Below are positions 21,428 to 31,992 of a stretch of DNA of 64,000 nt, one piece after another. The translations under genes were made by a program, and so were the position numbers. Source of the stretch: Bicyclus anynana (Eukaryota; Arthropoda; Insecta; Lepidoptera; Nymphalidae); the NCBI RefSeq assembly GCF_947172395.1, contig NC_069105.1, forward strand, positions 3,596,001 through 3,660,000, read 5' to 3'. Each line of letters opens with the position of its first letter. Positions within the stretch are counted from its first letter, which is position 1. The notes under the pieces are model-generated. The model ran no database searches, had not been told where the DNA came from, and saw only the letters and a list, made by a program, of their open reading frames with translations.

Positions 21428-21655
21428 GGCCTCCGTGACGCAATGGTTTGCGTGATGGATTTACAAGACGGAGGTCCTGGGTTCAATACTCGGCTGGGCC
21501 GATTGAGGTTTTCTTAATTGGTCCAGATCCGGCTGGTGGGAGGCTTCGACCGTGACTAGTTATCTCCGCCTAATAAGTTAGTCCGCTTCCAACTTAGATT
21601 GCATCATCACTTACCATCAGGTGAGATTGTAGTCAAGGGCTAACTTGTAGATAAT
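21428..21655 (+). mobile_element. SINE-A with head, internally deleted
   Basis: The head GGCCTCCGTGACGCAATGGT and the B-box region GGGTTCAATACTCGGC are present, then the body, and the tail ending GGGCTAACTTGTAG. About 80 bp of body between the CTAGTTA and CTAATAAGTTAG segments is missing. Confidence 0.85.
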
Positions 21656-22019
21656 AAAAAAAGAAGGTTTACGTGATACCGAGGTGTGTCCACTACCTTC
21701 CTGACTAGACTGTAAAACACACTTATTTCTACAATCCGACCTAGGACTCGCACCCACCAACCATACTAACGTAACACGGCATACTATGACAGAAAGGTCC
21801 CCAAGTCAAGGTCGAGTTATATTGAGGAAAGTAAAAGTAGTTGTGGAACGGAACAACAATCATGATAACTGGTATAACTCACTCGAGACTGTTATCATTA
21901 AGCACTTGTCTAAAGTAATGTTATAAAGAGATTAAATTTGATTTTTGTTTGTTTGTTACCACTATATTCTGAAACTAATAAAGGCCCATATTAAATGTTC
22001 TTTCACCAATAAAAATTCA

Positions 22020-22655
22020 AGCCGTGACAGCCCAGTGGATATGACCACTGCCTCGGAGAGTTTTTTTTTCTTAGCTGGGAGGAAAAAATCCCTACGGAAT
22101 TCTACCGTCAGGCATGACATGTCCGACTCGCACGGACTAAAAATAATCCCCCAAAACTCCTGGGTCAGCAGTCAGCACAGAACCGCGTAGCATTACTTCC
22201 TGCTTACCGATCACTTATCATTCCTAGCGTTCCTTTTTCTCTTGTTCTTTCTCTCGTTTGCTTCCGAACCATTAATGTTCGAAGCGTGTTAGCGCATTGT
22301 ACCATTCGTCTTCGCTCGCTAACATACGAGCAACAAGAGTTTGCGCATTAAACTCTCCTGCTTCCTTGGCCCTGCTGTTAAGTCTGCCTCGGAGGGCGTA
22401 AGTTGGAATCCGATCCGGTGCGCCTCCAATTTTGCCGTTATTTGCATATTAAGAAATTAAATATCACGTTTCAAACGGTGAATGAAATCATCTTGAAGAA
22501 GTTTGCCACAGAATTTTTTTAGTTCGTATACTTTTGTAAAGTCTACCAATTGGGTCGCGTGGTGAACTATTAGCCTAACCCCTCACATTCTATTAGCCTA
22601 ACCCCTCTCATTCGTGATTATACAGTCAGCCGAATATGAGTTACCAATGATGATT
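22020..22655 (+). mobile_element. SINE-B split by a LINE fragment
   Basis: The tRNA-like head GCCGTGACAGCCCAGTGGAT (22021) breaks at 22058 and resumes at 22384 with the same CTGCCTCGGAG. It then runs through a B-box-like GGAATCCGATCC to the GACTCG-less degraded tail near 22650. Confidence 0.8.
22059..22383 (-). mobile_element. LINE 3' end inserted in SINE-B, 11-bp target duplication
   Basis: The 325-bp insert starts with a T-run, the antisense of a poly(A) tail. It is flanked by CTGCCTCGGAG at 22048-22058 and 22384-22394. These are the hallmarks of target-primed reverse transcription. No coding frame was recognised in the insert. Confidence 0.8.
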
Positions 22656-22767
22656 ATAAAAGATTGTGGTCGTAATCAAAATCAGCCGATGGACGTACAC
22701 TGCAGGACATAGGCGTTTTGTAAGGACTCCGAGCAGAGTCCTGAACTTGTGACTACAGGGTGTAGGG

Positions 22768-23085
22768 TTAAGGAATTCCTTGACGATCGATCAACACTCC
22801 CCGTTCTCTGCTCGTGTTGTTCTCCCTGCCTAGCAAAATTTGGTAAGATCCTATTAGAGCAGCTTTGGATACTCGTTCTAATATAGAACTAGCTGCACTT
22901 CTAGAGAGACCAAGGTCTTGAAGCAAGTTATAGAGAGATTTTGCTGGTAATCCTCTCGTACCTACGTCTACGACGTACAGACTAACTACATAGCCATTTT
23001 TAGTTAGCTCATAATATTTATTCACTTTTATACTGTGGTCCTTCGTAATGTTAGTCTCCCACGGCACAGTAAGCTCTATAAGTAT
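22768..23085 (-). pseudogene. LINE ORF2 C-terminal remnant
   Basis: The minus-strand frame reads ELTVPWETNITKDHSIKVNK (starting just upstream of the first Met), then YVVSLYVVDVGTRGLPAKSL and the LGLSRSAASSILERVSKAAL segment. This pattern (LTVPWE..., then KYxEL, then a VGxRG box) is the C-terminal region after the RT domain in CR1/L2-like LINEs. The upstream frame is closed by a stop, so only about 105 codons remain. I infer a dead fragment. Confidence 0.7.
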
Positions 23086-23224
23086 TCACTTAGTTTGTTA
23101 GAACAAAAGGAAAATGTCTGGTCTAGATCTCGAAATAGCGACATCCGCTGGGATTTTAATGCTTTTAATGTATTAGTATAAAAATATAGTTGAAAAGAAA
23201 GTAAAATATGTGAATAATCAGACA

Positions 23225-23302
23225 CATCAGAATGTTGTGAAACGGACCCTTAGCATTTTTGCAAATTAAAATGCTAAGGGTCCGTTTCACAACATTCTGA
23301 TG
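23225..23302. repeat. Perfect 35-bp inverted repeat (hairpin)
   Basis: Arms 23225-23259 and 23268-23302 pair at all 35 positions around the 8-nt loop TGCAAATT. The left arm starts CATCAGAATGTTGTGAAACG. Flanks do not pair. It is either a foldback MITE or a small-RNA precursor-like hairpin of 78 nt. Neither is proven. Confidence 0.9.
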
Positions 23303-23768
23303 AAACAGCGAATTAAAACAGAAGCGCAATAAAACAAAGAAATTTAATTTAAACCGAAATCTCAGCGCACGCTCTATTTAATTTTAGAATAGTTAGTTAG
23401 TTCATTAAGCAGCGAAATTAATTAACGCATAATTAAATCGCGCGGATTGTATTCTGTAGCATAGCACGGTGGAAACATTTGAACGAGAAAACTTTATAAT
23501 TTCAATGTACGCCCGCAAACAAGCGGTACACGGTTCAGCGAACTTTTAACAGCTTGCATTGCGCCTACGTATTTAATTTTTTTTTAATTGACTTTTTTAC
23601 GGCCTCGCGTTCTGACATTTTTGTGCCTATTGATGAAAATCAGCTTTTAGACTAAATCAGCTTTGTGACTAAATCGATGACCTCCAAGGTGCACTTGTGG
23701 TTTTTCATAGATATACATTTTAGGTTAACTGGGGTTAATTTAAGATTTTATATTTTCTTTTTTTTTTA
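23303..23768. other. Spacer, no gene seen
   Basis: AT-rich, with no recognised features. Confidence 0.4.
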
Positions 23769-24273
23769 ATTCTTTACAAGTTAGCTCTTGACTACAATCT
23801 CACCTGATGGTAAGTGATGATGCAGTCTTAGATTTATTTATTTATTTAGGAAGACCAACCGCAGAACATTGTATCGTGTATACATATTGATTACATACAT
23901 TGTGCCCAATGGTGAATGTTCAACTTATTACAGATCTTCACAACGTTTACAATATGTAAAAAATATAATACATAGTTTATGTTATCTAACTACAATATTT
24001 ATCTTAATTCTAAAAATTAAAAAATATTACAAACTATTTACAATACTACAAATTAAATTAAATTAAAACACGAAAATACAGAAATACAAAAATACAAATT
24101 GAATTAAAACAAACAAAAAATAAAAAAAAATAGATGGAAGCACTAGTTAGGAGGAGGATGAAAATCCACACCCCTTTTAGGTTTCTACACGACATCGTAC
24201 CGGAACGCTAAATCGCTTGACAGTACGGCTTTTTCGGTTGGGTAACTAGCCACGGCCGAAGCCTCCCACCAGA
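23769..24273 (-). mobile_element. SINE-A interrupted by another insertion
   Basis: The tail is at 23776-23833 and the body resumes at 24131 (GATGGAAGC...) through CACGGCCGAAGCCTCCCACC. A 297-bp insertion separates the halves. Confidence 0.85.
23834..24130 (-). mobile_element. LINE-like insertion in SINE-A, TAGAT target duplication
   Basis: It is flanked by TAGAT at 23829-23833 and 24131-24135. It begins with (TTTA)n, the antisense of a (TAAA)n tail as at 27106 and 29822, followed by AGGAAGACCAACCGCAGAAC. Confidence 0.65.
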
Positions 24274-24274
24274 A

Positions 24275-24902
24275 AACTTCTTTTCATTGGCCCCCAACTA
24301 CAGTGCCTTGGAGAGCACGCTTTGCAACTAGATATTTAAACTATTATGCTATTAAGAATACAGTACAGATTCATGCTACACCACATGTAAATCTCCAATT
24401 AATGGAATCACCGGCCGGTGTTATTGTGTTATTGCACCGTTTGTTATGTTATTGCACAGTTACAAAATGTCACGTTCGGTTCGTTACGGCGCTCGTTCTG
24501 TCCGCAATCGTTATAGCCACTCGACGAGAGAACAGTTTTTATTGTCAAATATATAGTCAGACTCAGACTAAACGGAATGAGACGTGGAATATTGTCATTG
24601 GTCTGCAATATGTTGTACTCTGTTATAAGTAGTTTTATTTTATAATACACAAAAGCAGTGTTCAAACTGAATGAACTAAATAAAATTACCATAAATCGAG
24701 AACATAAAGGAGTAGGTAGGTACTAATAGACAGTAGAACATACGAGTAAATCAATAATTTTAAATATATTAATATTTCTCTATATTCTGCTCGTTTGTCT
24801 GTAAGAAAATAGTTCCAAGTTCTTATTCTAACATTATTTACGCCCTTAAATAAGATAGGACGCCATCTTCCATGATGATGTTTGGAAGTCTTGTCCATGA
24901 TG
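24275..24902. other. Spacer, no gene supported
   Basis: Several short open frames overlap on both strands, but none looks like a conserved protein. Confidence 0.4.
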
Positions 24903-25030
24903 ACGCTTCGCGACTCGTTGAGCTATGTCTCTATCTGTGTCTATAAGGATCTCCTCATTTCTGATTCGATCATTCAGAGATACTCCGAACATAGCTCGTT
25001 CCATCGCTCGCTGTAAGACGGGCTTTAAAT
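24903..25030 (-). pseudogene. LINE reverse-transcriptase fragment
   Basis: The minus strand reads LQRAMERAMFGVSLNDRIRN, then EEILIDTDRDIAQRVAKR. This is the post-RT 'RAMER..GVSL.DRIRNEEIR' block of a LINE, the same family as 31187-31450, which continues from DIAQRVAKLKW. Confidence 0.75.
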
Positions 25031-25588
25031 AAGTGGGTACGACCTTAGAGTAGTTATTGTAAAGATGTAAATTTTAAATGGTGAAATTGTCATTTGAATC
25101 ATTAAATACTTAATAAATAATTTGCATGCCTAATTGGCAAGATACATTTACCATCTACATCTACCGACCACCTGTATAAATAATGCATGTATCTGCAAAT
25201 AAATAAATTGATTGATTGATTGATTGAGTACGAAGTATACTCGAAGTCGTACCAACTTCTAGCATTACAAAAATTGTCGCCAGGCCAACGGGCGGAGAAT
25301 TCTCAAAGACGATTCCATAATTGTGGAACTATCGAGGCTTAAAACTAATAATGTCTAATAAATAATGTATGCCAATGAGAAACATACGGTACAAGTAATT
25401 AATTATAACGCAAAAACCGGTAACGTTACGAAGTGTTGCAACAGTGAAGCGATTAGGTAAAGGTTGCGGTTCAACGCGCATCGGGCTAACGCGCGCACGC
25501 ATGTCTTACTGAACTGAGTAAGTACCAGTTAACTTAATAGCGTTCAAGTATAACCAATAACCACTATTATCCATTAATTTATTATTCA

Positions 25589-25765
25589 CTAGTGGACGCC
25601 CGCGAGATTTTCGGCTTAACCTAAATTTTCAATTTTATGTTATTGTTTGTAGCGAACAGGTTCCAAAAGTGCTTGGTCGACTTTGACTATTTTAGCACCA
25701 TTAGAAGCTACACTATCAGTGAGTAACATGGGCTAAATCCACTTGGACAATTAAGGATCTGCAGC
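25589..25765 (-). mobile_element. Helitron-like remnants
   Basis: CTAGTGGACGCCCGCGAGAT at 25589 is a hairpin end, followed by an eroded body. AGAAGCTACACTATCAGTGA near 25706 resembles the 37-226 family. Confidence 0.5.
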
Positions 25766-25852
25766 ATATATTTGGCTACCATACTTATCTATTTGTATAT
25801 GTCTATTTTTATCTGTACCAAACTTTCTTTCGTTCGTTCGTTATCAAACCTT

Positions 25853-26060
25853 ATTCGGCTCACTGCTGAGCTCGAGTCCCCGCTAAATATAAGAAAGGTT
25901 AGGCCAATAGTCCACAACGCTGGCCCAATGCGGATTGGCAGACTTCACACACGTACAGAATTAAGAAAATTCTCAGGTATGCAGGTTTCCTCAGGTAGAC
26001 TATTGGCCTTACCCCTCTAATTCTGAGAGGAGACTCGAGCTCAGCAGTGAGTTGATGACG
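25853..26060. mobile_element. Two SINE-B copies head to head
   Basis: An antisense copy (25853-25995: TTCGGCTCACTGCTGAGCTC...) is joined directly to a sense 3' piece (25996-26060: GAGAGGAGACTCGAGCTCAG), giving an inverted duplication. Confidence 0.8.
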
Positions 26061-26624
26061 ACGATGTCTGGGCACCACAGGCTCTCGGTCTACTCAGTCA
26101 GTTGTTGTCTACTGGTAACAGACGCCGCGAGTACGAGCCTATGAATAATTAATCATCAGCGACCGACGACCGGCGGAACGTATTGATTCTCCATTAGGAA
26201 GCCATTTATACGATACAGCATGGCGGCTTTAGTGCAAACAGAGGCGTTTATTGACTGCTATTGTTCATTGTAATTGTTTTGTGACAGTTTTACTATGTTG
26301 ACATAGCCTGTGGCCAGTGGTGCGCATTGTATAGATGCAAAAATACACTGCTTATCCTTTTGGCATATTATCTACTTACAAGCAGTTGACCTATTTAATA
26401 TTTTGGTCTTTATTATTCTGTTAAAATAAACATCAAATCAATTGAGCAATGTCATCTACCTACTGTATGAAATCCACGAAGGGTTGTCGGTATGCACCGG
26501 ATGACATTTACATAGAATGTCAATTTCGCATATGTCATACATACGTACACCCGTCAAATTTAGTGAATAAGACTGCAGGTAGTTCGCACGGCATGTGAGT
26601 TTTAGCCGTCCCGTCGTACACCTA
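26061..26624. other. Spacer, no gene seen
   Basis: No recognised gene or repeat. Confidence 0.4.
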
Positions 26625-26977
26625 AAGGTGGGTACAGATTGGTGCAATGCAACATGTAATGTAATATTTTGCCTTACATTGCATGTTCCCTGCTGCCTTG
26701 GACGTGTGGCGCGCGCGGTACGCGCATTGACTACGAATCAGTCGGCTCAGTCCTGCGCACACTGCGCGCCCCTTTGTGTTCGTACCAAAAACCGACAAAT
26801 CTCGGATCGAACCGCGCACGAGTTGTAACGCTCGGAGCGTGCGCGACCCCGGCGCAGTTCGTGCGCGCGAGGCGTCCAAACCAAGAGCATTCGTGATACA
26901 TTGCAGCAATGTGGACGTCAAATTCTTGCATTGCATGTTGCATTACATGTTGCATTGCACCAATCTGTACCCACCTT
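26625..26977. mobile_element. MITE-B, 353 bp with GC-rich core
   Basis: The left end AAGGTGGGTACAGATTGGTG and the following GCAATGCAACATGTAATG pair with the right end (CATTACATGTTGCATTGCAC through CCCACCTT), giving terminal inverted repeats of about 43 bp. The 180-bp core is strongly GC-rich and yields overlapping open frames on both strands, which I treat as compositional artefacts. Confidence 0.85.
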
Positions 26978-27105
26978 AAGGGCTAAGGCTTTAGTATGTT
27001 TTATTATTCATTTATTAAATTTATTGCATAATATTGTATTAAATAAAAATATAATACTACTATAGTAGATGAAATTCTTTAAGTGACCAGTTGCTAAACC
27101 CAACA

Positions 27106-27180
27106 ATTTATTTATTTATTTATTTATTTTTATAGGGTACCAACAGGTTATGACAATTAAAATTGAGTTTTACAAAAACA
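27106..27180 (-). mobile_element. LINE 3' tail, (TAAA)n end
   Basis: (TTTA)n followed by TATAGGGTACCAACAGG. A similar end is at 23834. Confidence 0.4.
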
Positions 27181-27596
27181 TAGATTAGTGAAGTTGTTGT
27201 GTCATAGACCCACTTATAGGTTACCTCAACATGCGTAATTGAATACTCGAATAGATACATAAAAAGAATAATAAATAGGTTAATTAGACTAAATTAGGGA
27301 GAAAACTGTTTTAGATTTGCGTTTGAAAATATAGATATGGATCTATCACACAATTACATTATGAATACATATACAATGTCAAGAATTGCATTAGATTAAA
27401 CCTGGGAATGAGACCGACTAAAGTTCCTGGCATGGCTTAAAAATGATTTGAGAAATATCATCATCACCATCATCCCCATTAAAATCAAAAATTAAAACCT
27501 TTTCTGTCCTTTACAATGCGTTTCAGTTGAGTTGAGTCGAGTGGTCCACTCATTATCGCCATTGACAACGTCTTGCTTAAGAAATGATTTTTTTTA

Positions 27597-27737
27597 AAGT
27601 TAGCCCTTGACCACAGAAAACATATGCCTTGACTACAACCTCACCTGATAATAAGTGATGATGTGATCTAATATGGAAGCGGGCTAACTTGATAACAGGA
27701 TGAAAATCCACACACCTTTCGGTTTCTACACGACGTC
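27597..27737 (-). mobile_element. SINE-A tail half with a duplicated segment
   Basis: TTAGCCCTTGACCACAG is followed by a second CCTTGACTACAACCTCACCT, then TGGAAGCGGGCTAACTTG and CACCTTTCGGTTTCTACACG. The tail has a partial internal duplication. Confidence 0.8.
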
Positions 27738-27775
27738 ATGGGTAACCCTTTCATGTAGTTTTTAGTCTGAATGTA

Positions 27776-28140
27776 TTTTTTTTTTATACAAAATAAGCTC
27801 GCGCTTAACCACGATCTCACCTGATGGTAAGTGTAGATGTGGCCTAAGGTGATACGTGCTTGCCTAGAAGATGCCTATTCACTCTCATCTTAAAGATGCC
27901 CAAGTTGTAAGAATTAGGAAATACTGACTTCGGGAGAGAGTTCCATACCCTAGCCATACATATAAGAAACGAAGAAGCAAATCGCTTCGTACGAGTCCTA
28001 GGAATGTCAATGACGTAGGGATGGAAACCTACCCGGTGTCTTAAATTATTTGCGCCCGTAAAACTCGTGGATTTTTAGTGAAAAGGTAACCGAACCCATT
28101 AGGAATCGGGTTGTTAGGAACCATCGCCCCTGGTACACAG
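27776..28140 (-). mobile_element. LINE 3' end with SINE-A-like tail
   Basis: On the minus strand a short coding remnant (27844-28074) is followed by ACTTACCATCAGGTGAGATC and an A-rich end. That tail matches SINE-A (ACTTACCATCAGGTGAGATT), so this LINE is a candidate partner for SINE-A. Confidence 0.7.
27844..28074 (-). pseudogene. LINE ORF2 C-terminal remnant
   Basis: A stop-free 77-codon stretch (bounded upstream by TAA, ending in TAG) reads RHRVGFHPYVIDIPRTRTKR, then FASSFLICMARVWNSLPKSV and FPNSYNLGIFKMRVNRHLLG. The 'RTxRF..SFL.R.ARVWNSLP..VFP..YNLG.FK..VNRHL' pattern is the extreme C-terminus of many insect LINE polyproteins. It is a 5'-truncated, dead copy. Confidence 0.8.
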
Positions 28141-28690
28141 TAAGAAAACTTAACCCTTAACAAATACCAAATAAGAAAAACAACTTACTCAAATGTAAAA
28201 TGTACCTCAGGAACTGAACTAAAGTCAACAATCCGCACATCGCATTGCACTACCATTGGAAAACAAACCGATATCTGACTAATACCCGTGCGTTGCTCTC
28301 CGCGAAAGCCTTAAAACCACCCTGATTTGCTCGCAAACGAATAACAACTCTATTTCCATTATTACTACAGTTGAAATTTCCTTGCTAATAAATTAACCAG
28401 TCTGATTTGTTAACAAAGAAATGCCATCCTTATTCTGCAGAGCTAAGGTTCAAAATCAATATTAGGACAACGACTTGTTTATAGGGTACCGGGAAAACCG
28501 TGTAGCTGACTCATATCCGAACTGAATACCTGAAACTACGTCACTATTGTTCACAACATTTCACAAGTTTTTCATAGAAATTGACTTGTGGAACGTAATA
28601 GTAGGTTTGTGGAAATTGTTTGAAAAATATAGTACATTCTAGATTATCTATCGATCTAATTTCTGTAGTAAAATAAAGAATATCTATACA
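28141..28690. other. Spacer, no gene seen
   Basis: No recognised gene or repeat. Confidence 0.4.
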
Positions 28691-28877
28691 CTAGCTGATG
28701 CCGCGCGGTTTCACCCGCGTGGTTCCCGTTCCCGTTGGAATACGGGAATATATACTTCTTCCTCGATAAATGGGCTATCTAACACTGAAAGAATTTTCCA
28801 AATTGGACCGGTAGTTCCTGAGATTAGTGCGTTCAACCAAACAAACAAACTCTTCAGCTTTATAATATTAGTATAGA
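28691..28877 (-). mobile_element. Helitron-like element
   Basis: CTAGCTGATGCCGCGCGGTT with the hairpin end, TTCCTCGATAAATGGGCTAT in the middle, and AGCTTTATAATATTAGTATAG at the other end. Confidence 0.8.
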
Positions 28878-28883
28878 TAAAAT

Positions 28884-29580
28884 AAAACTGTAACAGGTCA
28901 ATTTCTGTTTATTGAAGATATTTTCAAAATTTGAGTTGGAAAGCATTATAAATGGATACTGAAGCCAAAATTATTTTTATTATTATTTTTTATTTGTCTT
29001 TAAGTGTTTTTGTTGACCGGGAATCATGTTGAAACTACTGAATGAATTTAAATAAAACATGGCACTGTTTGAGACCATATCACGAAGAAGGGGTTGAAAG
29101 TTTGCATGAAAAGTCCTTAATTTTTGTATATTCCTTGTAAAAATTGGTATGTGTACTACTTAGAAAAATACTAAACATGATTTTTCAAAACTCTACCCCT
29201 AAAAGGTTAAAAGGGGTTGAAGTTTTTTTAATATATCGTACATGCTTTGAGTTTTAGTTTTGAAAAAAAAATGGTGGACTATTTAATAGATTTTATAGAA
29301 TATGCGTAAATATAAATAGAAGGGAGTGAAATAGGGGTAAATGTAATATTAAAGCGTCTGTCTATAATTTTAAAATAACTGTTTTCTCAAGTGCTTTTAT
29401 TACATAGAACTTATTTACACAATACTAACACACACACGAGATTTTTTAAAATTTTTGTCTTTCACGAGATTTTGTAAAATTATGTCGATGGCTTCATCGA
29501 TATTGCTTAAACTTTCTATCTTGAAAAGTTACATGTAAAGACCTGAATTTCACACGAAAAAAGTTGCGGGCGTCCTCTAG
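28884..29580 (+). mobile_element. Repeat R2, Helitron-like, ends in CTAG
   Basis: Its 5' part matches 16072-16350. The 3' end AAGTTGCGGGCGTCCTCTAG resembles the Helitron terminus at 18660. No coding frame. Confidence 0.55.
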
Positions 29581-29789
29581 TTCTAAAGTAAAGTAATAAC
29601 TCATTTATTTATTCCCGTTTTACCATAGATGGGAATTGGTTCAACGATTTGCATGTACGCGACAGAAATGAACTGGTACAGTGGAAATCCGCACAAAACG
29701 TGCTCAAGAGGTTATTCGTATTGTAACAATGACAAGTTAGTTAAGGACCCGCCCGAGTGTGCTTCTGAGTCCAGCGACTCTAAGCGTCT

Positions 29790-29791
<2 letters not shown>

Positions 29792-29821
<30 letters not shown>

Positions 29822-29900
29822 TTATTTATTTGCTTTAAACATGGGTTACACTTGTTATAAAATTAAATATACAATTAATTATTCGATCCAAACATGTCTT
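29792..29900. repeat. (AAT)n microsatellite and LINE-tail-like sequence
   Basis: About nine AAT units, then TTTATTTATTTGCTTTAAAC, a common antisense LINE 3' end. Confidence 0.6.
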
Positions 29901-30397
29901 AACGACGAAGATGACGTAGAAACACTGAATGAAGGCCTAGGATAGACTGACTTATCAAGCTATTGTTATTCTTTTTACGGCCAAGGCGGCCAATCTCATG
30001 ATAAGATTAACCATGTACACAGAAGATATTATAATGCACAAGTGTGTGCACCAGCACATGTGCACTCTCTGTTCCCTCACTCTCACAGTCCAATGGGATA
30101 CTAACTACAATAAAAATGTCTCCAATGGGGGATACTCTTGTCACATACTAACAACCATCCTAAAACTCATCTGCTCACAGTCTTTTCGATTATGGTGAGC
30201 AGATGGGTTTTATGTGGGACACAATATAACAAGGAACAAAAATATTAATAACGTATTTTTTTTGGCCTGACCCGGGATTGACGACCACCATTCTGGTAAA
30301 GTAATAAATAAGATTTTTAATTGAGAGGTCCTGGGTTTGATTTCCAGCGCGGATCTCAATTTAGGATTTCATACTATCATCATCATCATTATCAAAA

Positions 30398-30567
30398 TGA
30401 GGTTCTCAGGTATGTAGACCATGTTTTTCTTCACCGTGTGAGATACATGTTTAATTTCTCTATGGAGCACATAATTTAAAAGTTGGAGGTGCATGCCCTG
30501 GACCGGATTCAAACATACGCCCTCCGGAATCGGAGGCAGAGATTATATCCACTAGACTCTCATGGCT
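30398..30567 (-). mobile_element. SINE-B head, antisense
   Basis: The minus strand reads AGTCTAGTGGATATAATCTC, then CTCTGCCTCCGATTCCGGAG, then B-box-like GTTTGAATCCGGTCC, then GCATGCACCTCC. The tail is truncated. Confidence 0.75.
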
Positions 30568-30603
30568 CTATTGTATACTATAGGTATTCTAAATTGCTTC
30601 TAC

Positions 30604-30668
30604 CGGTGGCATCGGCCGTGGCTAGTTACCACTCAACCGACAAAGACGTACTGCCAAGCATTATCAGT
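30604..30668 (+). mobile_element. SINE-A body fragment
   Basis: ATCGGCCGTGGCTAGTTACC then CGACAAAGACGTACTGCCAA. Confidence 0.7.
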
Positions 30669-31165
30669 TTTTTTTAATATTATATGTAAAATCATAGTAA
30701 TTTTAAGTTTTAAAGTGAAGTCGTTTATTCACAACTTCATAAGTAATAGTCCAAAAAGCGATCTGTGCGTTTAATAAAATATAGTTGATTTATTGTTATG
30801 AAAATACATAATTATAGGTATTGAAAAAATGGAAATAATTTGAAAAGTCGCGATTGAAAACCCCGGTCCGTGAGACCGGCGTCTCTGATATTGTAAGTCA
30901 ATTTGACGTCATCGTTGGCGGGTTAATAATTTTCAGAAGTAATCCACCCTTCAGTCCCTTCACATCAATATAAGTCTTTACTTGAGAGGTGACGGTATTC
31001 AAAGTTGACCAACTAATAACTATTCAAATTCTAATACAGTCTCGTTAAGCACGATTCGTATTCCGCTCACGTAGAGCTGACGAATTTTATTAGTATTTAA
31101 AACAGCAGTAAAATTAAAGGACCTAAATTTTCTGAAAGACGTCTGGGATGAAAAATAGCTACCTA

Positions 31166-31450
31166 AATATCATCATCATCATCATATCAGCCGATGGACG
31201 TCCACTGCATTACATAGGCCTTTTGTAGGGACTTCCAAACATCACAATACTGAGCCTGCATCCAACGAATCCCTGCGACTCGCTTGATGTCGTCAGTCCA
31301 CCTGGTGGGAGGGTCGACCAACACTACGCTTACTAGTGCGGGGTCGCCATTCCAGCACTTTGGGACCCCAACGTCCATCGGCTCTTCGAACTATGTGCCC
31401 CGCCCATTGCCACTTTAGCTTCGCAACTCGTTGAGCTATGTCGGTGACTT
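31166..31450 (-). pseudogene. LINE ORF2 C-terminus with frameshift
   Basis: The minus strand reads VTDIAQRVAKLKWQWAGHIV, then GPKVLEWRPRTSKRSVGRPS. After a one-base slip within a C-run near 31310 it reads PPTRWTDDIKRVAGIRWMQA, then KAYVMQWTSIG, stop, and (ATG)n. These are the hallmark C-terminal blocks of a lepidopteran LINE (the 'GRPPTRWTDD' and 'QQWTS' motifs). The frameshift shows it is dead. Confidence 0.85.
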
Positions 31451-31466
31451 GTAAACATATCTAAAT

Positions 31467-31778
31467 ATATATAAAATCAAAGGTGACTGACTGACTGTCA
31501 TAGTGATCTATCAAAGCACAGCCCAAACCACTGGACGGATAGGGCTGAAATTTGGGATGCAAGTAGATGTTATGACGTAGGCATCCGCTAAGAAAGGATT
31601 TAGATCAATTTTTGCCCCAAGGGGATAAAATAGGGGATGAAAGTTTGTATTTTGTCAATTTTGTGGCGATTTGGCTGAAATTTGGAATTAAAATAGATTT
31701 TACTCTGGATTAACACACAGGCTACCTTTCATCCCGGAAAAATCCATGGCTCCCTCGGGATTTGTGAAAAACTGAATT
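31467..31778 (+). mobile_element. Helitron-like element, 3' end lost
   Basis: 'tgactgactgactgtcatag', 'ccactggacggatagggctg', 'aaattttactctggattaac', TCCATGGCTCCCTCGGGATT. The last blocks match 18468-18660. The CTAG end is missing. Confidence 0.65.
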
Positions 31779-31799
31779 CCGCATTGTATGTATCAGATG

Positions 31800-31985
31800 C
31801 ATTGAGTTTGCTGTGAGCTCTTCTCAGACCAAGGCGCGTTTGGAACCCTCGTAACTTTAATTTTAAGTTTTCGTCTATTATTACCACCATTAGATTAAAT
31901 TAATTTTTGACATACCTATAACTGACTTTTCAAAAGTGCTTGTAAACTAAGCCTAATTGAAATAAATGAATTTTGAATTGATTTG
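31800..31985 (+). mobile_element. LINE 3'UTR and tail
   Basis: TTCAAAAGTGCTTGTAAACT and AAATAAATGAATTTTGAATT match the tail of the LINE at 1128-3649. The upstream part 31800-31915 differs, so it is a related subfamily. Confidence 0.65.
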
Positions 31986-31992
31986 ATTGCAT

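Noticed and set aside
24303..24632. 109-codon open frame
   Set aside because: Overlaps an opposite-strand frame of similar quality. No motif.
26595..26979. Five overlapping open frames on both strands
   Set aside because: They all lie in the GC-rich core of MITE-B. Stop-poor composition explains them, and none looks like a conserved protein.
31160..31190. (ATC)n as a stand-alone microsatellite
   Set aside because: It is the antisense (GAT)n tail of the adjacent LINE remnant.
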